This document shows positions 16,798-25,440 of a stretch of DNA of 42,891 nt, in pieces. The stretch spans positions 1 to 42,891 of the forward strand of contig JAJEJA010000100.1 in the NCBI GenBank assembly GCA_022828145.1. The letters run 5' to 3'. Numbering within the stretch: position 1 is the first letter of the stretch; each line of letters opens with the position of its first letter. The notes below the pieces were generated by a model. The model ran no database searches. It saw only the letters and a program-made list of their open reading frames with translations, and was not told where the DNA came from. This DNA is from Candidatus Poribacteria bacterium (lineage in GTDB: Bacteria > Poribacteria > WGA-4E > WGA-3G). The position numbers and the translations under genes were made by a program.

Positions 16798-17823
16798 ATG
16801 TTTAAAAACCGAGGCATTGTCATAAACGTATTTATGATGCCTTTACTTATGTGGACTATACTAATAACGATGTTGATAGGTATGGTTCAAGCTGAGACGA
16901 TCACGCTATATTCAGGACGAAGTAAGAGTCTTGTTGAACCGATTATACAACAGTTTGAGAAAGATACCGGTATTGAAGTTAAGGTTTCTTATGCCAATAC
17001 TGCTCAGTTAGCATCTAAACTGAAAACGGAAGGCGAGAGAAGTCCTGCGGATCTGTATTTGGCTCAAGATGCAGGTGCCCTCGGTTCTGTGACCAAGGAT
17101 GGACTGTTCGCTAAACTACCACAATCGGTACTGGAAAAAGTACCAAGCACCTTCCGGCACAAAGATGGATATTGGATTGCTACGAGTGGTAGAGCGCGTG
17201 TGCTTGCCTATTCACCTGAACGTGTTACCAATGAGAACTTACCAAAAAGTGTGTTTGACTTGACGCAACCGAAATGGAATGGAAAAGTGGGGTGGGCACC
17301 ACTAAATGCATCATTTCAAGCATTTATAACAGCGATGCGAGGTCAAGTAGGTGATGAACGCACCGAAAAATGGTTACGGGATATGAAAGCGAATGGTGCT
17401 AAGAAATATCCGAAAAATACACCGATTATTGAGGCTTTGGCAGCCGGTGAAATAGATGTTGGTCTACCAAACCATTACTACCTGTTCCGTTTCAAGAAGA
17501 GCGATTCAAAGTATCCTGTGGAACAGACGTTCTTCAAAGCCAAGGATCCTGGGAATCTTGTTAATATTGCTGGTATTGGACTACTAAAAAGTAGTGATAA
17601 ACAGGAAACCGCACTAAAGTTTATTGAATATCTCCTATCCGCGAAAGCACAGCAGTATTTTGTAAGTGAAGTATTTGAATATCCGGTGATAGAAGGTGTT
17701 ATCCCGAATGCTAATCTGTTACCGTTAGAAGAACTTATGAAAATTGTCCCAAAATTTGACTTAAATGAGATGGATGATCTTGAGGGAACGATTAAGCTTC
17801 TTCGCCGTGTAGATATTCTGTAG
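16798..17823 (+). CDS. Fe(III)-type ABC transporter substrate-binding protein (FbpA/FutA-like)
   Basis: The start ATG 16798 follows AAAGGGAG; an upstream in-frame ATG at 16762 lacks a binding site. The protein is 341 aa with a signal peptide ending near MVQA-ETITLYSGR. It has the periplasmic binding protein type II fold. ITLYSGRSKSLVEPI and SPADLYLAQDAGALGSV are typical of iron-binding FbpA/FutA proteins. The tyrosine pair Y227-Y228 (NHYYLFRFK) matches the residues that hold Fe(III) in FbpA. It presents iron to the permease encoded 13 bases downstream. Phosphonate or thiamine binding relatives are less likely given the tyrosine pair. Confidence 0.9.
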   Translation: MFKNRGIVINVFMMPLLMWTILITMLIGMVQAETITLYSGRSKSLVEPIIQQFEKDTGIEVKVSYANTAQLASKLKTEGERSPADLYLAQDAGALGSVTKDGLFAKLPQSVLEKVPSTFRHKDGYWIATSGRARVLAYSPERVTNENLPKSVFDLTQPKWNGKVGWAPLNASFQAFITAMRGQVGDERTEKWLRDMKANGAKKYPKNTPIIEALAAGEIDVGLPNHYYLFRFKKSDSKYPVEQTFFKAKDPGNLVNIAGIGLLKSSDKQETALKFIEYLLSAKAQQYFVSEVFEYPVIEGVIPNANLLPLEELMKIVPKFDLNEMDDLEGTIKLLRRVDIL

Positions 17824-17835
17824 GCAAGGTGGAAC

Positions 17836-19419
17836 TTGTTAGCTGCTGCGTTGAGAGAAATCATTGATAAGCAGAAATTATCTGACTTTATTAGATATCA
17901 ATGGTATTTCTTCGTTCCTGCATTTATTGTTAGCATTGGTGGCTTAATTCCGTTTGGCTATCTGATTGCAAAAGCGTTTGATGTTGAGAGTTCGGAACTT
18001 TATGTAAATCTGTTTCGTTGGCGAAATGTTGATCTTTTCCTCAACACACTTTGGCTGACTGTTGGTGTATTAATAGTTAATATCCTGATTGCTACGCCTG
18101 CTGCGTGGTTGACGAGTCGTTCAGATTTAGGTTACAAACGTATATTCAGTGTTCTTTGTGCGTTGCCGTTAGCTATACCTGGTTATGTAATGGCTTATGC
18201 TTTATTGGGATTGGGTGGTAATAACGGTATTTTCGCATGGGTATTTGGTAAAAGCATCCCACGGTTAAGCGGCTATTGGGGTGCCTTAATCGCGCTCTCT
18301 TTTTATACAACCCCCTATCTTTTTCTTAACTTACGTGCCGCACTGTTAGGACTTGATACGAGTCTTGAGGAATCGGCGCGCAGTCTTGGTTACAATAAAT
18401 GGCGTGTATTCATTCATGTCGTTCTACCGCAACTCCGTCCTGCGTTCTATGCTTCAGGATTGCTCATATCTTTACATGTGATTGGTGATTTCGGTGTTGT
18501 ATCATTAATGCGGTTTGAAACATTCAGCTACGCGCTTTACGTTGAGTATAGTATTACGTATGCTCACAACTATGCAGCGTGGCTTGCGTTAATGCTTCTT
18601 GCTTTTACGGGGTGTTTGCTTTTCCTTGAATCGAGACTACTCAAAGGGGTAACGTTACATCGTGCGGGACACGGGACATCTCGCAACCAATCTATGATCA
18701 GTCTTGGTAGATGGCGGAAAACGTCTTATCTTTATCTGATTTTACTCTTTATGGCAACCGTTGGAATCCCAGTAGTGACTGTATTATTATGGATGTTTAG
18801 AGGATTTGATGTATCAACTTTAGATACTATCTTTGAAGCACTTATAGGTTCGTTAGGTATTGCCATTCCCTCCGCAGTAATCTGTGCGATATTAGCAGTC
18901 CCGTTTGTATATATTGGTTTACGGTATAGCTCACGCCTGTCGAATGTGCTTGAGCGAATTCCTTATGTAATTTACGCTATACCTCCACTTGCATTTGCAC
19001 TATCCATCATTTTTGTTATAGGTAGTAGTGAGTCGATATTGGTACTTATCTATGCCTGTATTCTTCATTTCCTTGCCGAGGCGATAGGACCTGTCCGTAG
19101 TTCGTTATACCAAGCTTCTCCGAATATTGAGGAGGCTGCGAGATCACTCGGTTGTTCCCCTTTTCAAGCGTTTATGAGGACGATTCTACCCCTGCTTTCG
19201 CGCGGTATGCTAACATCTGCTGCACTCGTTTTTCTTGCAACGATGAAAGAATTACCACTGATGTTCCTCTTAAGACCTACTGAATATGAAACATTGGCAT
19301 TCAATGCATTTGACTTCACCCAGGAAGCAATGTTTGCCGAGGCAGCACCCTATGCATTTCTAATTCTTCTTTCATCAGCATTCTTCATCGGTCAACTTAT
19401 ACGTCAAGAGAAAGCGTGA
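17836..19419 (+). CDS. Fe(III)-type ABC transporter permease, fused two-domain (FbpB-like)
   Basis: This 527-aa inner-membrane protein contains two copies of the binding-protein-dependent transport domain in tandem, about a dozen membrane helices. Each copy has its EAA loop: EESARSLGYNKWRVFIHVVLP in the first half and EEAARSLGCSPFQAFMRTILP in the second. That matches iron permeases of the FbpB/SfuB type, which act without a second permease subunit. Translation begins with TTG at 17836, preceded by AAGGTGG. It follows the binding-protein gene directly. The ATP-binding subunit expected next is absent, and the following genes are unrelated. Confidence 0.9.
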   Translation: MLAAALREIIDKQKLSDFIRYQWYFFVPAFIVSIGGLIPFGYLIAKAFDVESSELYVNLFRWRNVDLFLNTLWLTVGVLIVNILIATPAAWLTSRSDLGYKRIFSVLCALPLAIPGYVMAYALLGLGGNNGIFAWVFGKSIPRLSGYWGALIALSFYTTPYLFLNLRAALLGLDTSLEESARSLGYNKWRVFIHVVLPQLRPAFYASGLLISLHVIGDFGVVSLMRFETFSYALYVEYSITYAHNYAAWLALMLLAFTGCLLFLESRLLKGVTLHRAGHGTSRNQSMISLGRWRKTSYLYLILLFMATVGIPVVTVLLWMFRGFDVSTLDTIFEALIGSLGIAIPSAVICAILAVPFVYIGLRYSSRLSNVLERIPYVIYAIPPLAFALSIIFVIGSSESILVLIYACILHFLAEAIGPVRSSLYQASPNIEEAARSLGCSPFQAFMRTILPLLSRGMLTSAALVFLATMKELPLMFLLRPTEYETLAFNAFDFTQEAMFAEAAPYAFLILLSSAFFIGQLIRQEKA

Positions 19420-19439
19420 CACGTTTTTTCAACAATTGC

Positions 19440-19468
19440 TTGACTATCTTGTCATGTTTTGATAAGAT
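19440..19468 (+). promoter_or_regulatory. Candidate sigma-70 promoter of the DUF4956 gene
   Basis: TTGACT (19440-19445) and TAAGAT (19463-19468) are spaced 17 bases apart, with 5 of 6 and 4 of 6 matches. It lies about 80 bases before the TTG start. Confidence 0.45.
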
Positions 19469-19550
19469 TCAAACATAGATTTGGTCAAAGAAGGATTTGG
19501 ACTCTTTCTGTTGTATAAAATAATTCTGTAAGCATCCTGGATTAGATATT

Positions 19551-20201
19551 TTGTCAGATTTTATTACGATACCGTCGCTTATCTCGCTTGGGGGAATTGC
19601 ACTCAGGATACTCTTGTCCTTTGCTTTAGGTGTGTTTATCGTGCTAATCTATCAGTGGACCCATACTAAAGTTCCACGGAAATCGTTTACCGATACACTC
19701 ATAATCCTCTGTATGATTATCTCAGTTGTGATGGTGATTATCGGTGATAGTATTGCACGTGCATTTAGTCTTGTCGGAGCACTATCTATAATTCGTTTCC
19801 GAACTGCAATTGAGGATCCGCGTGACATCGGGTTCGTCTTTTATGCGTTAGCCATGGGGATGGCAGTTGGAGCAAAAAAAGAAGTTGTTGCCACTATCGC
19901 AACATTCCTAATCGGAATAATCATCCTCTGTATCTACTATTGGCATCAACATTTTGACAAAGACTGTGAATTCACCGTTGAGTTTTGCCTATTACCGGGT
20001 GAATTATCGGAGACCGTCTATCGTACTATTTTTGACAAGTATGTTATTCAAGAACGTATGATTGACAAACGCATCAAAAAATCACAAGTGGTTGAGTTGA
20101 ACTTCCGTGTCAGACTTAACAATCCTGATGCTTGGACTAATTTCTATAGTGAACTTTCCGCACATAGTAAAATTACTGATGTCAGATTAGATAAGGAATA
20201 A
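19551..20201 (+). CDS. DUF4956 membrane protein
   Basis: This 216-aa protein has four membrane helices in its N-terminal 140 residues and a soluble C-terminal domain. The conserved block RAFSLVGALSIIRFRTAIEDPRDIGFVFYALAMGMAVG is diagnostic of DUF4956. The domain is often encoded beside a VTC-type polyphosphate polymerase and CotH kinase proteins. Here a CotH protein follows 75 bases downstream but no VTC gene is near. The start is a TTG with no good ribosome binding site, so a start a few codons downstream is possible. Function is unknown; a role with the secreted CotH kinase is plausible from synteny. Confidence 0.85.
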   Translation: MSDFITIPSLISLGGIALRILLSFALGVFIVLIYQWTHTKVPRKSFTDTLIILCMIISVVMVIIGDSIARAFSLVGALSIIRFRTAIEDPRDIGFVFYALAMGMAVGAKKEVVATIATFLIGIIILCIYYWHQHFDKDCEFTVEFCLLPGELSETVYRTIFDKYVIQERMIDKRIKKSQVVELNFRVRLNNPDAWTNFYSELSAHSKITDVRLDKE

Positions 20202-20205
20202 ATAC

Positions 20206-20233
20206 GAACCTTGATACCACTACAGTGTCTAAA
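20206..20233 (+). promoter_or_regulatory. ECF-type promoter of the CotH gene
   Basis: GAAC at 20206-20209 and GTCTAAA at 20227-20233 are separated by 17 bases. This matches the arrangement upstream of the ECF sigma gene (22869-22896) and the general RpoE-like pattern. Confidence 0.5.
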
Positions 20234-20276
20234 GCTTTAAACATATTTAAGGCTTAACATTTAAAGGAAGTAAAAA

Positions 20277-22847
20277 ATGAAAAAAATAACATACATAGTA
20301 TTTTTGGGATTACTGTTTCATTTTGGAATGTTTGTGTCCGCGCAGGAGAATGGAGAAAAAACATCACTCTCAGAAGAACAGAAAAGGTTTGATCTTGATG
20401 GTAACGGTACGCTTAGTGCTGATGAGAATCAACTCATGCAGCAAGTTAAGAATATAGAAACATTGTCGGGTAGCAAACTTTCCTCTGAAGAAATTAAAAG
20501 ACTGTTTACCAATAGTCAGGGCGGACTTCCCCCGGGCTTTGTCGGTGGACCTCCTCCGGGTACTGGCGGTGCGCCTCCTCCCCAAACTGGTAGGGGTGGA
20601 GGGAGACGTGGACCAGCACCAGCGCAAAAAATTGTTGCAAAGTTTGATACAGATAAAGATGGTAAATTAACGGGTGATGAAAGAAAAGCAGCACTTGAAT
20701 CTCGCGGTGAAGCGTATTCACCCGAACAACGTGCGGGAACACCAACAGGTGATATTCAAACAGATGTGAAGTCAAGTAAAGCAACAGCACCCGCTGATGC
20801 TCCGGGGTTGTATGATGCGGGGACACTCCGCACATTATACCTGCGTTTTCACGATGAAGATTGGTATGCTCAGTTGAATGCTTTCTACAGAACAGATGTG
20901 GAGGTACCTGCGGAATTAGTCGTTGATGGTAAGGTATATTCGGATGTGGGTGTTCGCGCTCGCGGCACATCATCATATTTTACTGTTCGATCGCCGAAAA
21001 AGTCTTTCAATATCGCCATAGATTACGGTGATGATAACCAACGTCTATATGGATATAAGACACTAAACTTGTTGAATGGACATGTTGACGCGTCGTTCCT
21101 GCGTGAGGTACTTTACAATCGAATTGCACGGGATTACATACCGGCAATGAAAACTAATTTAGTAAAATTGGTTATCAATGGAGAGAGTTGGGGTGTCTAC
21201 ATCAATCTCCAGCAATTTAACAAGGATTTTTTGGATGAGTGGTTCGGTACACGGGAAGGTGTACGTTGGAAGGTGGGACCTGGTGGCGGCGCGTTAACTG
21301 TATCCGGAGACAGTGCTGCAGACTATAAACGAAATTATCAACTGAAGACAGCCAATGTTGACGATCCTTGGACAGATCTCATTGCACTGTGTGAAATGCT
21401 TGATGCCAAGACACCTAATGAGAAATTGCTTGAAGAATTACCTAAAGTATTCAATGTGGATCGTGCGTTATGGCAGTTGGCAGTGTCTAATGTTTTTATG
21501 GATGATGACAGTTACATTCATAAGGGTGGAGATTTCTCCATTTATCAGGATGTGAATCGAAGGTTCCATCTCATTTCGCACGATAACAACGAAACATTTC
21601 GCTTCGGTCGTGAACGGCGTGGAGGTGGAGGCGGTCCTCCCAACGTTAACAGACCTACTGGTACTACTGGAGGTGCACCTCCTGTTCGTAGACCCGGCGG
21701 TGGCGGTCCTGGCGGTTGGTCATGGGGAGAATTAACTGCTGGAATGGTCTCTCCTACAACACATATTGACAACGATATGCGGCCTGCAATTAGTCGATTG
21801 CTTAATATCCCCGAATGGAAAGCTCGGTACATTGCTCATGTAAATACTGTTGTTGATGAATGGCTCGAATGGTCTGTGTTAGAACCTGTCATTACCGAAT
21901 ACCATAATCTCATTGATGAAGAGGTGAGAGAAGACGACAAGAAGCTATACAGCTATGAAGATTTTGGTAAGAGTATTGATGAAGAACAGGGAGGTCGTAC
22001 ACCGAGTTTTAAAGAGTTTGTAACCAAGAGACGAGAGTTTCTAAAAAACCATCCAGAATTGAACAAACCTGCACCGAAGATACTCTCAGTCACTACGCCT
22101 GAGGATGTCCTAACAGAACAGACCGTTGAGATTACTGCAAAATTGGACGATACTGTTGCTGCTGATGCCGTTAAATTGCATTACGGTACTGATCTACATG
22201 CAGCTTTTGATCACGTTGTAATGTCAAAGAAGAAAAATAATTATATCGGTATAATACCAGAATTTCCAGTAGGAACTGTCGTTTATTATTATGTTGAAGC
22301 GAGTGCAGTAAAATCCCATGGCACAACGACCTTTTTCCCAGCACGCGCTGAGTTTGGTGCAGCGCATTACCGAGTTGATACACCACAGGCAGATGAAGTA
22401 ACCGTTGTTATAAACGAACTCATGGCTGCCAATACGAAGAGTATTGTTGATCCGCAGGGAGACTATGAAGATTGGCTTGAATTACACAACGTTACAGATA
22501 AAACTGTTGTGCTTACCGGAATGTATCTTACAGATAAAATGGACAATCCTAAGAAATGGAGATTTCCTGACAATACAGTGATTCCACCGAAAGGGTATTT
22601 GATTGTATGGTTAGATGAAGATGGCAAAGCAACTGAAGGGCTGCACGCAAATTTTAAGTTGTCCAGAAATGGTGAAACTGTTATGCTTTTAGATACAGAT
22701 GAACGTGGTAATCGGGTGTTAGATACGATTACTTTTGAACAACTGGAGAGAGATACCACTATTGGTCGTTATCCAAATGCTACGGGTGCTTTTCAAGTTG
22801 TAAAGATGACACCCGGTAAACCGAACAGCAGTATTACAAGAAATTAA
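20277..22847 (+). CDS. Secreted EF-hand / CotH kinase / lamin-tail protein
   Basis: This 856-aa protein begins with a signal peptide (MKKITYIVFLGLLF...VSA). Two EF-hand calcium loops follow, DLDGNGTLSADE (39-50) and DTDKDGKLTGDE (124-135), separated by a Gly/Pro-rich linker. Residues about 180-560 form a CotH kinase domain: ARGTSSYF (228-235), the KK pair at 241-242, NGESWGVY (301-308) and the catalytic-type HDNNETF (435-441). A Gly/Pro-rich insert (about 446-482) interrupts it. The C-terminus (from VINELMAANTK) is a lamin-tail domain with EDWLELHNVTDKTV and GYLIVWLDEDG. CotH-family enzymes phosphorylate proteins outside the cytoplasm. AAAGGAAG precedes the ATG. It probably works with the upstream DUF4956 protein at the cell surface. 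Confidence 0.92.
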   Translation: MKKITYIVFLGLLFHFGMFVSAQENGEKTSLSEEQKRFDLDGNGTLSADENQLMQQVKNIETLSGSKLSSEEIKRLFTNSQGGLPPGFVGGPPPGTGGAPPPQTGRGGGRRGPAPAQKIVAKFDTDKDGKLTGDERKAALESRGEAYSPEQRAGTPTGDIQTDVKSSKATAPADAPGLYDAGTLRTLYLRFHDEDWYAQLNAFYRTDVEVPAELVVDGKVYSDVGVRARGTSSYFTVRSPKKSFNIAIDYGDDNQRLYGYKTLNLLNGHVDASFLREVLYNRIARDYIPAMKTNLVKLVINGESWGVYINLQQFNKDFLDEWFGTREGVRWKVGPGGGALTVSGDSAADYKRNYQLKTANVDDPWTDLIALCEMLDAKTPNEKLLEELPKVFNVDRALWQLAVSNVFMDDDSYIHKGGDFSIYQDVNRRFHLISHDNNETFRFGRERRGGGGGPPNVNRPTGTTGGAPPVRRPGGGGPGGWSWGELTAGMVSPTTHIDNDMRPAISRLLNIPEWKARYIAHVNTVVDEWLEWSVLEPVITEYHNLIDEEVREDDKKLYSYEDFGKSIDEEQGGRTPSFKEFVTKRREFLKNHPELNKPAPKILSVTTPEDVLTEQTVEITAKLDDTVAADAVKLHYGTDLHAAFDHVVMSKKKNNYIGIIPEFPVGTVVYYYVEASAVKSHGTTTFFPARAEFGAAHYRVDTPQADEVTVVINELMAANTKSIVDPQGDYEDWLELHNVTDKTVVLTGMYLTDKMDNPKKWRFPDNTVIPPKGYLIVWLDEDGKATEGLHANFKLSRNGETVMLLDTDERGNRVLDTITFEQLERDTTIGRYPNATGAFQVVKMTPGKPNSSITRN

Positions 22848-22868
22848 CGTATCTCCGAAAGAAAATCC

Positions 22869-22896
22869 GAACTTTTCCGAAATGGCAATGTCATAA
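22869..22896 (+). promoter_or_regulatory. ECF-type autoregulatory promoter of the sigma gene
   Basis: GAACTT (22869-22874) and GTCATAA (22890-22896) show the RpoE-type -35/-10 layout with 17 bases between GAAC and GTC. The sigma start codon is 63 bases downstream. Autoregulation is common for ECF sigma factors. Confidence 0.55.
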
Positions 22897-22958
22897 GTGT
22901 AAGAGTGAAAGAAGAACAGAAGACAACGGAAACAGTTTGGGAATACTGGAGGGGATAT

Positions 22959-23576
22959 ATGACCATTATAACAGCCGCTGATATGGAAACTTACTCGGAA
23001 ATAGTCCAAGTGGAAGAATTTGATACCGAACAGGAACGCGAGTTAATCTTGCGTTGTCAAGAAAAAGATACCGCTGCAATGGGAACCTTGATTGTTCAAT
23101 ACCAACACTGGGTTTACAATATTGCCTACGGTTTGTTGGGACATCGCGAGGATGCCCAGGATACGACACAAGATGTTTTCCTTTCCGTTTGGCAAAACAT
23201 ACATAAGTTTCAGTTCAGATCAAGATTCTCAACTTGGCTATACAAAATCGTAAAGAACAAGTGTCTCAATGTGATCGACCAGAAAAAACGTAGAAAAACA
23301 GACCCGATGGAGATAGACGATACACAACCTTGGGTTCCACTTGATACTGTAACACCAGAACAGGAAGTATTGCGAACCGAACAGGCCGAAATATTACATG
23401 CTGCCCTTGGAAAACTCAAAGAAAGTTATAGAACGATATTAGTGTTGCGTGAATTACGTGAACTATCTTATGAGGAGATAGCGGAGATTCTGAACTGTAC
23501 GCTTGGACGTGTCAAATCCCGTTTACATGAAGCCAGAAAAGCCTTGCGACAAGAACTTGAACGTATTGATTGGTAG
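22959..23576 (+). CDS. ECF-type RNA polymerase sigma factor (RpoE-like)
   Basis: From the ATG at 22959, placed five bases after GGAGGGG, the protein is 205 aa; an ATG 18 codons upstream has no binding site. Region 2 is seen as LILRCQEKDTAAMGTLIVQY...DVFLSVWQNIHKFQFRSRFSTWLYKIVKNKCL, which binds the -10 element. Region 4 is LKESYRTILVLRELRELSYEEIAEIL...GRVKSRLHEARKAL, which binds the -35 element. The two-domain layout without region 3 identifies an ECF (group IV) factor. The adjacent zinc anti-sigma and RseB-like genes indicate envelope-stress control. Confidence 0.95.
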   Translation: MTIITAADMETYSEIVQVEEFDTEQERELILRCQEKDTAAMGTLIVQYQHWVYNIAYGLLGHREDAQDTTQDVFLSVWQNIHKFQFRSRFSTWLYKIVKNKCLNVIDQKKRRKTDPMEIDDTQPWVPLDTVTPEQEVLRTEQAEILHAALGKLKESYRTILVLRELRELSYEEIAEILNCTLGRVKSRLHEARKALRQELERIDW

Positions 23577-23639
23577 AGGTATTTCTTGACTGAAAACCGG
23601 AACTGTGATCAATTATCACATACATTTTATATTTGAAAA

Positions 23640-24152
23640 ATGAAACATCATAGTATTCAGAAACATCTATCGGCATATTTAGACAACGAGTTGGCACCGC
23701 CAATGCGTGAGAAGGTGAACATACACCTCCGAGAATGTGAAGAGTGCAAAATGTTATTGGCAGATTTTAGAGAGAATCAGCAACATATTGCCAACCTTGT
23801 CCATCCTGTTCCTTCCATGAAGGACATTATTTTAACGAAGATACAGGAGATGGAGGTATTACCCCGTGAAAGATTCGTATCAATCTTCAAACGTTGGGTA
23901 TTTCGTCCTTTCACTGTCGGGGCGACTGCTTTTTCAACAGTCTGTATCATTGTTGCGGTTTTTTTCTTTACATATTCCCCCGCACCGCAATCTGATGGTC
24001 TCCTTGATTTCTACTTTGGACTTCAATCAGAACAGGCGGATCATAGTCCTTTGAAATCAAACGTAGCTTCCCCCATCAGCGATCCGCCAACTTATGCTGA
24101 GGATTTCAGCGAAGACACAGAAACATTGCTTAAACTTTACTTAGGAGATTAG
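23640..24152 (+). CDS. Zinc-finger anti-sigma factor (RsrA/ChrR-type ZAS domain), membrane-anchored
   Basis: This 170-aa protein starts with a zinc anti-sigma domain: H5-type N-terminal helix, then the HxxxCxxC motif in NIHLRECEECKML (about H29, C33, C36). One membrane helix (GATAFSTVCIIVAVFFFTY, about 98-118) separates the cytoplasmic sigma-binding part from a short periplasmic tail. It would hold the adjacent ECF factor inactive at the inner membrane. It lies 63 bases after the sigma gene on the same strand. The ribosome binding site is weak (TTGAAAA). Confidence 0.92.
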   Translation: MKHHSIQKHLSAYLDNELAPPMREKVNIHLRECEECKMLLADFRENQQHIANLVHPVPSMKDIILTKIQEMEVLPRERFVSIFKRWVFRPFTVGATAFSTVCIIVAVFFFTYSPAPQSDGLLDFYFGLQSEQADHSPLKSNVASPISDPPTYAEDFSEDTETLLKLYLGD

Positions 24153-24202
24153 TGCGGGATTAAATACTTTGGTTGAACCTATTGCTTTGTCAAGTGCTAT
24201 TT

Positions 24203-24288
24203 TGTAGGTCGGGTAGAGCGAAGCGAAACCCGACATGATAATTCCGTTCAATACGTGTCGGGTTTCGCTTCGCTCTACCCGACCTACA
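24203..24288. repeat. Perfect 33-bp inverted repeat (long hairpin)
   Basis: The arms 24203-24235 and 24256-24288 are exact reverse complements: TGTAGGTCGGGTAGAGCGAA and on, mirrored. A 20-base loop lies between them. It fills most of the gap between the anti-sigma gene and the RseB-like gene. There is no T run, so it is a repeat element rather than a standard terminator, although it could still dampen read-through. Confidence 0.9.
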
Positions 24289-24309
24289 TGTAGGAATTGA
24301 CAGTCTACT

Positions 24310-25350
24310 ATGTTAACTAAGTCAGTATATGCCTTTTGCTTACCAGTATTTGGATCTCTATTCTTGCTAACAGGTAGTGTACATTCGGATGTTACTGTCC
24401 TTAAAGAGATAGCGGAAGCAGAACGGAGTATAAGTTATGTCGGAGTCCGTCTAAAGATATTCGGTTCTCGAACGCTTGAAGAGGTCGTCATACATAAGTC
24501 ATTGAAGGATTCATACCGTAAGGTTTTACCCACTGTTGGTGGTGAGAGTACACTTTCAACAGCTCAGGACAGTCAAGAGGAAAGAGATACCGATGATAGA
24601 AACAGGGATAGACGGAGAAGAGACAGAGGGTTTAGATGGGAACGTCAGCGAAGCCAATTCTCCACAAAGGAGATGGAATTAATTGCCCAGAACTATAAAA
24701 TAGAAAGACGCCCCTGGGGAGAAAAAATTGCTGGTCATCAAGCGGACCTCCTAATCATTAGACCTAAATATCCGAGTCGCCCGACAAAACATATCTATTT
24801 TGCACGCAAGAATAGTGTAATACTACGAGTTGAAGATTTCGACTCTGCAGGTGTGCGTAGAAATATGTTCGTATATACCCGTATCGGTTTTGATACAAAC
24901 GCTGTGGAGGCAAGATTTAAAAGCATACTGACAGAGATTACTCGTGCCCCAGGTCGAGGCTTACCCGAAATCACGATTGCTGAAGCCCAAAAAGTACTCA
25001 CAAGAAAATTGATTAAACCCCAATATCTACCTTCAGGTTTTCAACTTCAGAGTTTACATAAACACCAATACCGTGGTAGCCACCCGATTCAATTGAAATA
25101 TACAGATGGTATGCTGGATTTTAATCTATATGAGACGATTGACACAGGTCAGAACCGAGAGGGTCGGAATAGGGGTGGCGAGGTAATCAAGATTGGTGAC
25201 ACGTCTGTCCGGAAATACCGTCGTGGACCGACCTATGCTTTTAATTGGTCAAGTTCAGGTATCCATTTTTTCCTATCCAGTCCATTGCCTGCCTCGGAAA
25301 TGGTAAAGATTGTTGAATCTATTATTGATCCCAAGACTAAGCAGAAGTAG
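24310..25350 (+). CDS. RseB/LolA-like periplasmic protein of the ECF module
   Basis: This 346-aa protein has a signal peptide (VYAFCLPVFGSLFLLTGSVHS). The following region (LKEIAEAERSISYVGVRLKIFGSR ... IAGHQADLLIIRPKYPSRPTKHIYFARKNSVILRVEDFDSAGVRRNMFVYTRIGF) resembles the unusual beta half-barrel shared by RseB/MucB and LolA. A basic, Arg/Asp-rich loop (RDRRRRDRG) interrupts it around residues 98-106. The C-terminal domain (LPSGFQLQSLHKHQYRGSHPIQLKYTDGMLDFNLYE) matches the second domain of RseB-like sensors. It probably senses envelope state and modulates the anti-sigma factor. No clear ribosome binding site precedes the ATG. The homology is by pattern, not a strict motif. Confidence 0.72.
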   Translation: MLTKSVYAFCLPVFGSLFLLTGSVHSDVTVLKEIAEAERSISYVGVRLKIFGSRTLEEVVIHKSLKDSYRKVLPTVGGESTLSTAQDSQEERDTDDRNRDRRRRDRGFRWERQRSQFSTKEMELIAQNYKIERRPWGEKIAGHQADLLIIRPKYPSRPTKHIYFARKNSVILRVEDFDSAGVRRNMFVYTRIGFDTNAVEARFKSILTEITRAPGRGLPEITIAEAQKVLTRKLIKPQYLPSGFQLQSLHKHQYRGSHPIQLKYTDGMLDFNLYETIDTGQNREGRNRGGEVIKIGDTSVRKYRRGPTYAFNWSSSGIHFFLSSPLPASEMVKIVESIIDPKTKQK

Positions 25351-25440
25351 TTTCTAATTAGTCTCTGAGTTAAACAATAGCAAGTTGGGTTGAACAAAAT
25401 GCAATCCAACTTCTTTGCTAATTATATTTCAAGGAGATTT

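Noticed and set aside
20506..20976. 156-aa minus-strand frame
   Set aside because: Histidine/proline/leucine-rich shadow of the Gly/Pro-rich linker and CotH region, without a binding site.
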